21,474 nt of DNA, from IMG/VR virus record IMGVR_UViG_3300046836_000330, positions 1-21,474 of that record. One strand, given 5' to 3'. The number at the start of each line of letters is the position of its first letter. Position 1 is the stretch's first letter. The notes under the pieces were generated by a model. That model did no database searches, had not been told where the DNA came from, and saw only the letters and a list, made by a program, of their open reading frames with translations. Source of the DNA: a virus. Shown piece by piece: positions 6,960 through 12,987 of this stretch. The position numbers and the translations under genes are program-made.

Positions 6960-7979
6960 ATGGCGAAACGCGAACCACGGGCGCCGGCGAGGGCGCACGG
7001 TGAACTGACACACGTCTCTCACATCTCACTGCCCGGCGTCAGCGACGACGAGGCCTTCGTCGCGCAGGCCGGCAAAAGCGTCATCACCTTCCTGCGCGAG
7101 CTCGCCGGCTTCTTCACGACCGCCCAGGCGCTCGAGAGCGAGGCCCTCGCGAAGCTCGACGCCGCGAAGAGCTGGCAGGCGCCGAAAACATCCGACGACG
7201 ATCTCTTCATTCAGGAGCAGATCAAGGACGCGAACACGATCCGCAAGCAGATCCTCGAGCACTGGAAAATCACGAGCCTGGTCAGCCAGTTCCATAAGCG
7301 CCTGACCGGCCGGCGCGACAAAGGCGCCGACGCTGCCGAAGAGATCGCGACCATCGGCAACCGGCTACACAACGGCTGGACCGTCGAGCAGAAGGAAAAA
7401 GTGCGGCGCCAGGAAGAGAGCGAGCGGCTGCAGCGCGAGCTCGACGCGCAGGCCGCCCGCGACCGCGAGCTGCAAGCAATGGAACTGAAGGCGCTCGCGG
7501 CCGAAGAGGGCTCGCCGGATCTCAGCGAGCGCGAGAGCCGCTTCGTCGATCTCGTCTTCGGCGATCTCAACAGCCCGACGACCGCCGCCCGGCACGTCGG
7601 CTTCAAGGATCCCGCCCTGCAGGCCGAGCGGCTGATGAAGAGCCCGAAGATCCAGGCCGCGATCGAGGCGCGTCGCACGGCCCAGGCGATTCGCAAGCAG
7701 CGCGAGGCCCGCGCCGCCGCGCCGCTCGTGGTCGAAGCGATCACGCCGATGAAGCCTGACATCCAGCGGGCCGCCGGCGCGAGCGAGCGCACGACCTACA
7801 GCCTCGAGGTCGTCGACGAGGCCGCCTTCATCGAGGCCGCCTTCTCGGGCCGCTACGGCATCCCGCACGACCTCTTCACCGTGAAGCCGGCGAAGGGCAA
7901 CGAATACGCGCGCAGCATGCGCGAACTCGTCAACCGCTGGCCGGGCTGCCGGCTGGTCACGAAAACGGGCGTCATCTGA
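6960..7979 (+). CDS. Long coiled-coil phage protein with internal TerS-like helical segment
   Basis: 339 residues, first gene after promoter 2, with GGAGG at 6949-6953. Three parts are visible. Residues about 40-180 are charged helix and coiled coil (including ALAKLDAAKSW and the Arg/Glu-rich stretch at 140-175). Residues about 185-240 (LSERESRFVDLVFGDLNSPT, then AARHVGFKDPALQAERLMKS) look like the helix-turn-helix unit of small terminase subunits. The C-terminus (about 275-339), with YSLEVVDEAAFIEAA and a terminal WPGCRLVTKTGVI, matches the tail of a common phage recombination/replication-associated family whose role is not known. The real terS is at 16568, so this segment is probably a DNA-binding module in an early protein. 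Confidence 0.65.
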   Translation: MAKREPRAPARAHGELTHVSHISLPGVSDDEAFVAQAGKSVITFLRELAGFFTTAQALESEALAKLDAAKSWQAPKTSDDDLFIQEQIKDANTIRKQILEHWKITSLVSQFHKRLTGRRDKGADAAEEIATIGNRLHNGWTVEQKEKVRRQEESERLQRELDAQAARDRELQAMELKALAAEEGSPDLSERESRFVDLVFGDLNSPTTAARHVGFKDPALQAERLMKSPKIQAAIEARRTAQAIRKQREARAAAPLVVEAITPMKPDIQRAAGASERTTYSLEVVDEAAFIEAAFSGRYGIPHDLFTVKPAKGNEYARSMRELVNRWPGCRLVTKTGVI

Positions 7980-8023
7980 TGACCCGCCACAACATCATCT
8001 GGGGCACAGGAGCGATCCAATGA
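7979..8023 (+). CDS. Possible 14-codon coupling micro-ORF
   Basis: ATG 7979 overlaps the stop of the preceding gene (TGATG), and its TGA overlaps the next start (ATGA at 8020). It encodes MTRHNIIWGTGAIQ. The exact double overlap mirrors the coupling used by real genes here, so ribosomes could use it to reach the next start; a functional peptide is doubtful. The next gene also has its own CAGGAGC site at 8007-8013. Confidence 0.25.
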   Translation: MTRHNIIWGTGAIQ

Positions 8024-8226
8024 ATGAGACTATCCGCGCCGCCGCTCGAGAAATCGCGCCTCGGCTGCTGCCGATCGACATCGAGCAGCTCGTCGTCGAA
8101 CACACGGCGGCCGGCAACGCCGCGAACGCAGCCGGTCGACAACCCGAGGTCAGCATCGCCGACTTCATCGAGCTGCAGGACGCGCTGATCCGCGAGCTGC
8201 TCGACTACCTGGACGTGCGGGCATGA
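8020..8226 (+). CDS. Hypothetical small acidic protein
   Basis: 68 residues from ATG 8020, served by CAGGAG at 8007-8012. Helical and acidic (LPIDIEQLVVEHTAAG, then DFIELQDALIRELLDYLDVRA). No motif is recognised. It is coupled to the following gene by ATGA. Confidence 0.6.
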   Translation: MNETIRAAAREIAPRLLPIDIEQLVVEHTAAGNAANAAGRQPEVSIADFIELQDALIRELLDYLDVRA

Positions 8227-8516
8227 TCGTCGGGATGGGCGACAACGCGACGCTCGTGATCGCCATCACGGCGGCCGACCTGGCGCACCTGCAGTCGGGC
8301 CAGGTCGGCACAGAACACGCCGAGACCCTCGCCTACGAAGGCGCGACGCCGCTCGGCCTCGTCCAGAATGTGATCCTGCTCTACGCGGCAGACCGCGAGC
8401 AGCTCATCAAGATCTTCACCGACGCCGGCGTCGACGCGAGCTCGCGCACGATCCACGACTGGAAGGGCAAAGTGCGCCGTGACGAACGCACCGACCGCCC
8501 GAAGAAACCGAGCTGA
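8223..8516 (+). CDS. Hypothetical phage protein
   Basis: 97 residues from ATG 8223 (ATGA overlap). The N-terminal half has beta-like hydrophobic alternation (ATLVIAITAADLAHL); the middle is helical (GLVQNVILLYAADREQLIKI) and the C-terminus is basic (WKGKVRRDERTDRPKKPS), perhaps for nucleic-acid contact. No family is named with confidence. Confidence 0.6.
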   Translation: MIVGMGDNATLVIAITAADLAHLQSGQVGTEHAETLAYEGATPLGLVQNVILLYAADREQLIKIFTDAGVDASSRTIHDWKGKVRRDERTDRPKKPS

Positions 8517-8518
8517 TC

Positions 8519-8755
8519 ATGTGGATGCTGCTGACACCCAGGGAAGCCGAGGCCGTGCAGGGCGCGTCGGCCAAAGGCGCGAACGGCGCCGCCCTCGCGA
8601 TGGTCAAGGGCAAGCTGCGCCCGATGGGCCCTGACACCGAGCTCGACCTCACGCTCGACGAGCTCCTGGCCGTGCGCGAGGCCGCCTATAACTGGGCCGA
8701 CGGCGGCGAGAAAGCCTTCCGGGCCATCCTGGCCGCCCGCGATCGGCACCGATGA
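8519..8755 (+). CDS. Hypothetical small helical protein
   Basis: 78 residues from ATG 8519, two bases after the preceding stop and without a clear ribosome-binding site, so it probably depends on upstream translation. Contains LTPREAEAVQ and a C-terminal helix (ELLAVREAAYNWADGGEKAF). Unrecognised. It is the last gene before the 227-base non-coding region. Confidence 0.6.
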   Translation: MWMLLTPREAEAVQGASAKGANGAALAMVKGKLRPMGPDTELDLTLDELLAVREAAYNWADGGEKAFRAILAARDRHR

Positions 8756-8982
8756 CCGGAGTTTTCCACAGGGGCACTTGTTGATAACTTGTGCACGCGC
8801 CCGCCTCGGCCAACGCCCTCGAGTTATGCACAGCTTTCAACAGGTCGCCTGTGCAAAACTCGAGGCGGCAACCCGCGCCAGGTCAGCGAGATGACCCGCC
8901 GAGCGGCAGATTTCCGCAGGATCCGCAGGCCTTACTCTTCTCTTCTTCAACCCATTTGAAAGAGAAAGGGAGATCAGGAGCC
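8756..8982. other. 227-base intergenic region
   Basis: No convincing gene starts here; a frame open from 8791 has no ribosome-binding site and reads a low-quality Pro/Ser-rich peptide. Besides the DnaA-box cluster it holds a tandem TCCGCAGG repeat (8913-8920 and 8922-8929) and, near 8933-8973, a long imperfect hairpin (TTCAA/TTGAA core with pyrimidine and purine flanks) that would partly cover the ribosome-binding purines of the next gene. Confidence 0.6.
8762..8864. other. Candidate replication origin: DnaA-box cluster with 16-bp inverted repeat
   Basis: Three sites fit the DnaA-box consensus TTWTNCACA exactly: TTTTCCACA (8762-8770, +), TTATGCACA (8824-8832, +) and TTTTGCACA (8850-8858, -). 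TTATCAACA (8779-8787, -) has one mismatch to TTATCCACA. The last two exact boxes sit inside an inverted repeat, CTCGAGTTATGCACAG (8818-8833) and CTGTGCAAAACTCGAG (8849-8864), 15 of 16 paired, with a 15-base loop. The region is non-coding and less GC-rich than its surroundings. TTGTTGATAAC (8778-8788) also differs from the operator core TTGTTGACAAC by one base. Confidence 0.55.
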
Positions 8983-9204
8983 GTGCCAGTCTTCTATCGC
9001 GTGTGGCGGATCCCAGGCCGGCAGGCGCTCTGCCGCAACTGTAAAAAGCCGATCCGGTGGGTCTACCTGGACAACGGCAAGAAGCTGCCGCTCGAGCCGA
9101 GGGCCATGCCGATTCGCCTCGAGCAGTCGACGAGCGGCGCCCGCTTCGAGGTCTACGACGGCGAGGCCTCGCACCTTTGGCACTGCCCGAAAAAACCCGC
9201 TTGA
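8983..9204 (+). CDS. C2HC zinc-ribbon-like small protein
   Basis: 73 residues from GTG 8983; AAAGGGAGA at 8966-8974 is at a workable distance, while AGGAG at 8976 is too close. CRNC (residues 17-20), then PIRWVYLDNGKKLPLEP, and near the end SHLWHCP give a Cys-x2-Cys ... His-x3-Cys pattern. The same layout (C..C, PI.W, GK, SH...CP) is found in the gene at 12968, so the two look like distant paralogues. Such small zinc ribbons are common in phages and have no known function. Confidence 0.6.
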   Translation: MPVFYRVWRIPGRQALCRNCKKPIRWVYLDNGKKLPLEPRAMPIRLEQSTSGARFEVYDGEASHLWHCPKKPA

Positions 9205-9243
9205 TCTTCGTGCACTTGTGAGCAACAATCCCCGCTTCCCGCC

Positions 9244-10032
9244 ATGAGCAACGTCTCGCGAGGCGCCTACTACAAAGCTCGCACGCGCAAGTGGCTGGCC
9301 GCCGGCGGCTGGCAGGTCGTCGACCTCGAGGTCGTGCGATGGGTCGGCGGCGAGAAACGCTTCCCCGTCAAGCGCGACCAGATGGGCAGCGACTTGCTCG
9401 CGGTCAGCGGCCGGCGGATCGTCTTCATCCAGGTCAAGAGCGGCGCGACCGTCGGCGGCACGTTCCCCGCCGCGCGCCGCGAGTTCGACAAGTTCACCTT
9501 CCCGCCGTTCGCCGGCCGGCTCGTGCTGGCCTGGGCGCATGGCGCCTCGAGCCCTCGCATCGTCAACATGGCAGTCACCCAGGAGCCGCCGCATGCCGAA
9601 GACCATCAAGGAACAGATCGACCAGATCTTCACGTATCACTCGCCGGTCGGCGATCAACCGCAACGCTACGAGACCATCCGAACGGCGGCGAGGGAGTTC
9701 GCGCACATCCTCGTCGACAACACGCCGCCGAGCGCCGACCAGACGGCCGCGATCCGGCTGCTGCGCGAGTGCGTGATGACCGCCAACGCCTCGATCGCGC
9801 TCGAGAACGAGCCCAAGTAAGCCCACGTCAGACACCGAAGGAGATCCCCGATGGCAAAGAGAAAGCGCGGCACACCGTCCAGGGCAGCCGCCAAGAGCAC
9901 GCGCGAGAAGACCGGCACCCGAAAGAAGCGCGGCGAGTCGCCGGCACCCGTCGGGCCGCGACAGCGCACGCTGCCGACGATGCAGCAAGTGCGGCACGTC
10001 TACCTCGATCGGCGCACGGCGCGCGTCGCTGA
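9244..10032 (+). CDS. Hjc-like PD-(D/E)XK nuclease with unusual read-through tail
   Basis: The N-terminal 115 residues look like a small Holliday-junction-resolvase/restriction-type nuclease: SRGAYYKARTRKWLAAGGW, then GSDLLAV with Asp50 and IVFIQVKSG with Gln63 and Lys65 (Gln in the place of the usual Glu, a known variant). Homologous phage proteins end at about this length. Here no stop follows: the frame stays open for about 147 more codons, across all of the Acb2 gene and 180 bases of the next, reading an Arg-rich low-complexity peptide. Either the natural stop was lost, or there is a frameshift near 9570-9600. No clear ribosome-binding site precedes ATG 9244. Confidence 0.55.
   Translation: MSNVSRGAYYKARTRKWLAAGGWQVVDLEVVRWVGGEKRFPVKRDQMGSDLLAVSGRRIVFIQVKSGATVGGTFPAARREFDKFTFPPFAGRLVLAWAHGASSPRIVNMAVTQEPPHAEDHQGTDRPDLHVSLAGRRSTATLRDHPNGGEGVRAHPRRQHAAERRPDGRDPAAARVRDDRQRLDRARERAQVSPRQTPKEIPDGKEKARHTVQGSRQEHAREDRHPKEARRVAGTRRAATAHAADDAASAARLPRSAHGARR
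9593..9820 (+). CDS. acb2: Acb2-family cyclic-oligonucleotide sponge (anti-CBASS)
   Basis: 75 residues from ATG 9593, with AGGAG at 9581-9585. The order FTYHSP, DQPQRYETIRTAAREFA, NTPPSADQTAAIRLL and ECVMTANASIALENE matches the pattern I know for Acb2/Tad1-like hairpin proteins (FxYHxP, RYxxIRxAAxxFA, CPxSxExxxAxxxLxxAVMWANAAIAxNE). Acb2 proteins are small helical oligomers that bind cyclic di- and trinucleotides made by CBASS (and related) defence enzymes, preventing effector activation. Deviations from the usual form are Asn-Thr instead of Cys before Pro-Pro and Thr instead of Trp in VMTAN. The gene lies wholly inside the read-through tail of the Hjc-like ORF, in another frame, so translation may be coupled to it. 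Confidence 0.8.
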   Translation: MPKTIKEQIDQIFTYHSPVGDQPQRYETIRTAAREFAHILVDNTPPSADQTAAIRLLRECVMTANASIALENEPK

Positions 10033-10294
10033 GATCCGCACGAAGCAGGCCACGCTGAACGCCGAAGAGAAGGACGAGCTGCGCCTCACGCTCCGCTACA
10101 TGCACGACAAGAACGTCAAGGCCTACCGGCAGAACGGCGTCGAGTTTGAGCGCGTCGAGGGCGAAGAGAAGCTGCGCACGCACATGACGAAAGAGACCGC
10201 GACCGAGATGCTGCCGACCGACGTCGCCGGCGAGGGCGAAGATGCGGGCGAGGATGTCATCGACGCCGGCGGCAGTCCCGAGCTCGAGGCATGA
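9851..10294 (+). CDS. Hypothetical phage protein with basic N-terminus and acidic tail
   Basis: 147 residues from ATG 9851; AAGGAGATC at 9838-9846 is a strong ribosome-binding site. Residues 1-40 are strongly basic (KRKRG, REKTGTRKKRG). The centre is helical (VYLDRRTARVAEIRTKQATL, EEKDELRLTLRYM) and ends with KNVKAYRQNGVEFERVEGEEKL, a pattern that recurs in phage proteins of unknown role. The last 30 residues are Gly/Asp/Glu-rich. It starts 30 bases after acb2 and overlaps the methyltransferase by ATGA. Confidence 0.65.
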   Translation: MAKRKRGTPSRAAAKSTREKTGTRKKRGESPAPVGPRQRTLPTMQQVRHVYLDRRTARVAEIRTKQATLNAEEKDELRLTLRYMHDKNVKAYRQNGVEFERVEGEEKLRTHMTKETATEMLPTDVAGEGEDAGEDVIDAGGSPELEA

Positions 10295-11355
10295 GCGTCA
10301 ACGAGTCGGGTAACGGGCGAGTGTTACCCGTCCGTCGCAAGCTGCTGCTGCCGCTCTTCGACAACACGCCGATCAACCTGGACGGCTTCACGCTCACGGC
10401 GCGCGGCGTCCAGGTCGACGGCAAACCGAAGCCGGTGCAGTGGGTCGCGGCGATGAATTTCGCGATGGCAGCCGAAGAGTGCTCGCCCTTCTGGGTCGGC
10501 GAGCTCTGGAACTACGCGAACGGCCGGGCCGACTGGCGCGGGCAGCTCGAGCAGATCCTCGGCTCGATCGGCCGGCCGCTGCAGTTCAAGACGCTGCAGA
10601 ACCACGGGGCGATCGCGAAGAGCGTGAGCCCGGAAGCGAAAGAGCTCGCGCCCTCGATCGCACACGCCGATGCTGTCGCGTCGCTCGAGCCCGACGAGCA
10701 GGTGCGCTGGCTCGACAAGGCGAAGACCGAAGAGATGGGCGTGCGCGAGCTGCGCGTCGAGATCCGGGCGTCGAAGCGCCGGCGCGTCATCGAAGGGCAG
10801 GCGACGCTGAAGGGGATGTATCGCGTCATCTACGCGGATCCGCCCTGGCTCTACGGCGACCGGCCGCCGAGCGGCAGCGGCGCCTCGGACAGCTTCCCGC
10901 CGATGACGATCGCCGACATCTGCAAGCTGCCCGTCGAGGCGCACGTGCTGCAAGATGCCGTGCTCTTCATGTGGGTCACGGCGCCGATGCTCTACGAAAA
11001 CCCAGGGCCGCGCGAGGTCATCGAGGCCTGGGGCTTCAAACCAAAAACGGGCATGGTCTGGGATAAGGTCGTGACCGCCGGCGGGCATTACGTGCAGAGC
11101 TGTCACGAGCACCTGATCATCGCGACGCGCGGCTCGTGCCTGCCTGACCATCCGACGCCGCAGCCCGATAGCGTCGTCGTCGAGCGCCGCACGCACGCCT
11201 TCGAGCACTCCGAGAAGCCCGGCGTGTTTCGCAAGGTCATCGAGAAGCTCTACTCGACCGGGCCTTACCTCGAGCTCTTCGGCCGCGAGCCGGTCGAGAA
11301 CTGGGATGTCTTCGGCAACGATGCCCGCCTCTGGGCCGAGCAAGTGAGCGCCTGA
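10291..11355 (+). CDS. MT-A70-family DNA adenine (N6) methyltransferase
   Basis: 354 residues from ATG 10291. The C-terminal half is the catalytic domain: VIYADPPW with DPPW at residues 183-186 (substrate-adenine and AdoMet site), LFMWVTAPM, a GMVWDKV strand, HLIIATRG, HSEKP at 306-310 and YLELFGRE near 327. These are the ordered motifs of MT-A70-type enzymes that make N6-methyladenine. The N-terminal 170 residues (helical, with FWVGELWNYANGR and a basic SKRRRVIE linker) form a recognition-like region often fused to phage MT-A70 enzymes. In phages such enzymes usually protect DNA from restriction. No cognate restriction enzyme is seen nearby, so it is probably a solitary protective methylase. 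Confidence 0.85.
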   Translation: MSVNESGNGRVLPVRRKLLLPLFDNTPINLDGFTLTARGVQVDGKPKPVQWVAAMNFAMAAEECSPFWVGELWNYANGRADWRGQLEQILGSIGRPLQFKTLQNHGAIAKSVSPEAKELAPSIAHADAVASLEPDEQVRWLDKAKTEEMGVRELRVEIRASKRRRVIEGQATLKGMYRVIYADPPWLYGDRPPSGSGASDSFPPMTIADICKLPVEAHVLQDAVLFMWVTAPMLYENPGPREVIEAWGFKPKTGMVWDKVVTAGGHYVQSCHEHLIIATRGSCLPDHPTPQPDSVVVERRTHAFEHSEKPGVFRKVIEKLYSTGPYLELFGREPVENWDVFGNDARLWAEQVSA

Positions 11356-11603
11356 TGTTTCGAGTGTGCCTACTCACCCGCGAGGGCGGCTTCGTCGCCG
11401 GCTTTCGTGTGCACGTGCCGTATCAGCCGGGCCTCGAGCCCGAGATCATGGCCTGGGGCGCCCGCTGGTTCTGGAAGGATGCCGGCGAGCCGATGGTCAT
11501 ACACCCAGACGGCACGAACGAAGTGCGCTACCGCGAGGGCCTCGCTTTCCAGCTCGTCGATCACAAAGAGAATTACCTCTCGGGCGTCGAAAGGATCGCA
11601 TGA
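11355..11603 (+). CDS. Hypothetical beta-rich protein
   Basis: 82 residues from ATG 11355 (TGATG overlap with the methyltransferase). Mostly short strands with aromatic residues (GGFVAGFRVHVPYQPG, MAWGARWFWKDAG, LAFQLVDHKENYLSG). No family is recognised. Direct coupling to the methyltransferase suggests a related role, though nothing else shows this. Confidence 0.6.
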   Translation: MFRVCLLTREGGFVAGFRVHVPYQPGLEPEIMAWGARWFWKDAGEPMVIHPDGTNEVRYREGLAFQLVDHKENYLSGVERIA

Positions 11604-11899
11604 ACACCGACTATCCGAAGAACGAGATCGAGAAGGCGAAGCGCGTGCCGCTCAACCCGCACGTCGAGCAGGCGCTCGAGGAGATCGGCCAGGAGGTCAT
11701 GTGGGCCCTCGCCGCGCACGGCGTCATGGCGAGCGCCCACGAGGGCTATGCCGTCATCCTCGAAGAGCTCGACGAGCTCTGGGAGCAGGTGCGCCAGAAG
11801 CGCGCCGATCGCGATCGCGCCTGGATGATGCGCCACGAAGCGATGCAGATCGCCGCGATGGCGGTCAAGTTCATGCTCGGCATCGAGGCCGGCCGATGA
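11600..11899 (+). CDS. MazG-like (all-alpha NTP pyrophosphohydrolase-like) protein
   Basis: 99 residues from ATG 11600 (ATGA overlap). After HVEQALEEIGQEVMWALAAH comes HEGYAVILEELDELWEQV (residues about 47-64), followed by MRHEAMQIAAMAVKFMLGI. The EELDE motif and a later E-x-x-Q helix fit the metal-binding helices of MazG-like proteins, which hydrolyse nucleoside triphosphates or, in some phages, lower alarmone levels. The protein is short and the second metal site is only partly visible, so activity is uncertain. Confidence 0.5.
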   Translation: MNTDYPKNEIEKAKRVPLNPHVEQALEEIGQEVMWALAAHGVMASAHEGYAVILEELDELWEQVRQKRADRDRAWMMRHEAMQIAAMAVKFMLGIEAGR

Positions 11900-12426
11900 T
11901 CGTGCACCTGACCTGGCACGAGCTCACCCTCGCCGCGCACGTCGGCGTGCGACGCCACGCTGAGGCGCTGCGGCAGCAGCTACCGGACGCGCACGGCCGC
12001 GAGGGGCACGACGGCTGGTCGGATCACATCGAGGGCGCCTGCGGCGAGATGGCTGCTGCGAAGGCGCTCGGCGTGTATTGGACGCCGACGGTCAACACCT
12101 TCCAGATCGGCGGCGACGTCGGCGAGCTGCAGGTGCGCACCCGCAGCAAGAGCGACTACGAGCTGCTCGTGCGCGACGCCGACAAGACCGGCAGCATCTT
12201 CATTCTCGTGCGCGGGCTCGCGCCGGTCTTCGATGTCGTCGGCTGGCTGCGCGGCGGCGACGCGAAGCGGCCCGAGTGGCGCAAGGGGCACGGCGGCCGG
12301 CCGCCGGCTTACTTCGTGCCTGACGCCGCGCTGCAGCCGATCGACAGCCTCGCGCGCCTGGGCGGCTCGGCCTGCCTGACATGGAGTGAAGCGAAGGAGC
12401 ACGACGATGGGCCGCCCACGCACTAA
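11896..12426 (+). CDS. Conserved-type phage protein, possibly of PD-(D/E)XK-like fold
   Basis: 176 residues from ATG 11896 (ATGA overlap). The segment HIEGACGEMAAAKALGVYW (Glu46, Glu51) followed by GGDVGELQVRTRSK (Asp74, Gln79, Arg81), LLVRDADK and FDVVGWLRGGDAKR recalls an uncharacterised protein family that I associate with many phages. An acidic helix, then D-V-G-x-x-Q-V-R-T on a strand, resembles a degenerate PD-(D/E)XK core, with Arg in place of the catalytic Lys; this is a structural guess. It lies in the accessory block between the MazG-like gene and a zinc-knuckle gene. Confidence 0.6.
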   Translation: MIVHLTWHELTLAAHVGVRRHAEALRQQLPDAHGREGHDGWSDHIEGACGEMAAAKALGVYWTPTVNTFQIGGDVGELQVRTRSKSDYELLVRDADKTGSIFILVRGLAPVFDVVGWLRGGDAKRPEWRKGHGGRPPAYFVPDAALQPIDSLARLGGSACLTWSEAKEHDDGPPTH

Positions 12427-12820
12427 CCCGAAGCCGATCCCCGATCACGCGGTCTGTCAGGTGTGCCGCACCCGATGGGCCCAGAACAAGCGCGGCGTGT
12501 GCCGCACGTGCGCGGCCGACGCCGGCCTGGCGCTGAAGGTCATCGAGATCGAGCGCGACCGCCTCGAGCGGCAGCAGGCCCGCATGCGGCCGGTCTACAA
12601 AGTCGGGCGCGTGAAGTGGCCCGGCTTCCGCTCGGTCATCGTGAACGGCGTCGAGTTCGACGTCGCCTGGGATGGCACCCTCGACGGCGCCGAGGCCTTC
12701 GGCATCCCGCGTGCGGAAGACCGGCCCGGCGGCTACGACCAGGGCCGGCTCACGATGGGCGACGCGAAGCGCAACTCGACGGTCCAGACGGTCAGCAGCA
12801 AATACGCGGATCGCCCGTGA
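12407..12820 (+). CDS. C4 zinc-knuckle phage protein
   Basis: 137 residues. ATG 12407 has AAGGAG at 12394-12399 and overlaps the end of the previous gene by 20 bases. CQVC and CRTC (residues about 17-35, eleven residues between the pairs) form a four-cysteine zinc knuckle, then a long basic helix (KVIEIERDRLERQQARMR) and a beta-like C-terminal half (SVIVNGVEFDVAWDG). A zinc knuckle plus basic helix suits binding to DNA, RNA or a host protein. No family is named. Confidence 0.6.
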   Translation: MGRPRTNPKPIPDHAVCQVCRTRWAQNKRGVCRTCAADAGLALKVIEIERDRLERQQARMRPVYKVGRVKWPGFRSVIVNGVEFDVAWDGTLDGAEAFGIPRAEDRPGGYDQGRLTMGDAKRNSTVQTVSSKYADRP

Positions 12821-12987
12821 TGCGCGGCGACTTCGACGAAGACGAAGAGAGCGACGACGACTGGCTCGAAGACGACTACGAGCCCGAGGCCGTCTGCCCT
12901 GACTGCGGCTGCGACCTCTTCACCGAAGAGCACGAGCTCGACTGCAGCTACGACGACGAGGAAGACGATGATCACGAAGACGATTGA
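12820..12987 (+). CDS. Extremely acidic cysteine-containing mini-protein (possible DNA mimic)
   Basis: 55 residues from ATG 12820 (TGATG overlap; GTG 12817 is an alternative). I count 18 Asp and 12 Glu, so 30 of 55 residues are acidic, and only one Arg and no Lys; net charge is about -29. In the middle is CPDCGC (residues 26-31) with another Cys at 42, which could bind zinc and give the chain a fold. Phage inhibitors such as Ocr, Arn and several anti-restriction or anti-CRISPR proteins are acidic DNA mimics; that this is one is inference from charge, size and location. Its 3' end overlaps the next gene by 20 bases. Confidence 0.6.
   Translation: MRGDFDEDEESDDDWLEDDYEPEAVCPDCGCDLFTEEHELDCSYDDEEDDDHEDD

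Noticed and set aside
8791-8982. Upstream extension of the zinc-ribbon gene to base 8791
   Set aside because: It would run through the inverted repeat and DnaA-box cluster, lacks a ribosome-binding site and gives a low-complexity peptide.
9201-9229. TTGATC, 17 bases, AACAAT as a promoter for the Hjc-like gene
   Set aside because: Both boxes match only 4 of 6 positions and the set does not resemble the three strong promoters; kept only as a weak possibility.
9216-9229. TTGTGAGCAACAAT resembling half of a lac operator
   Set aside because: The symmetry and length of a lac operator are missing; coincidental similarity.
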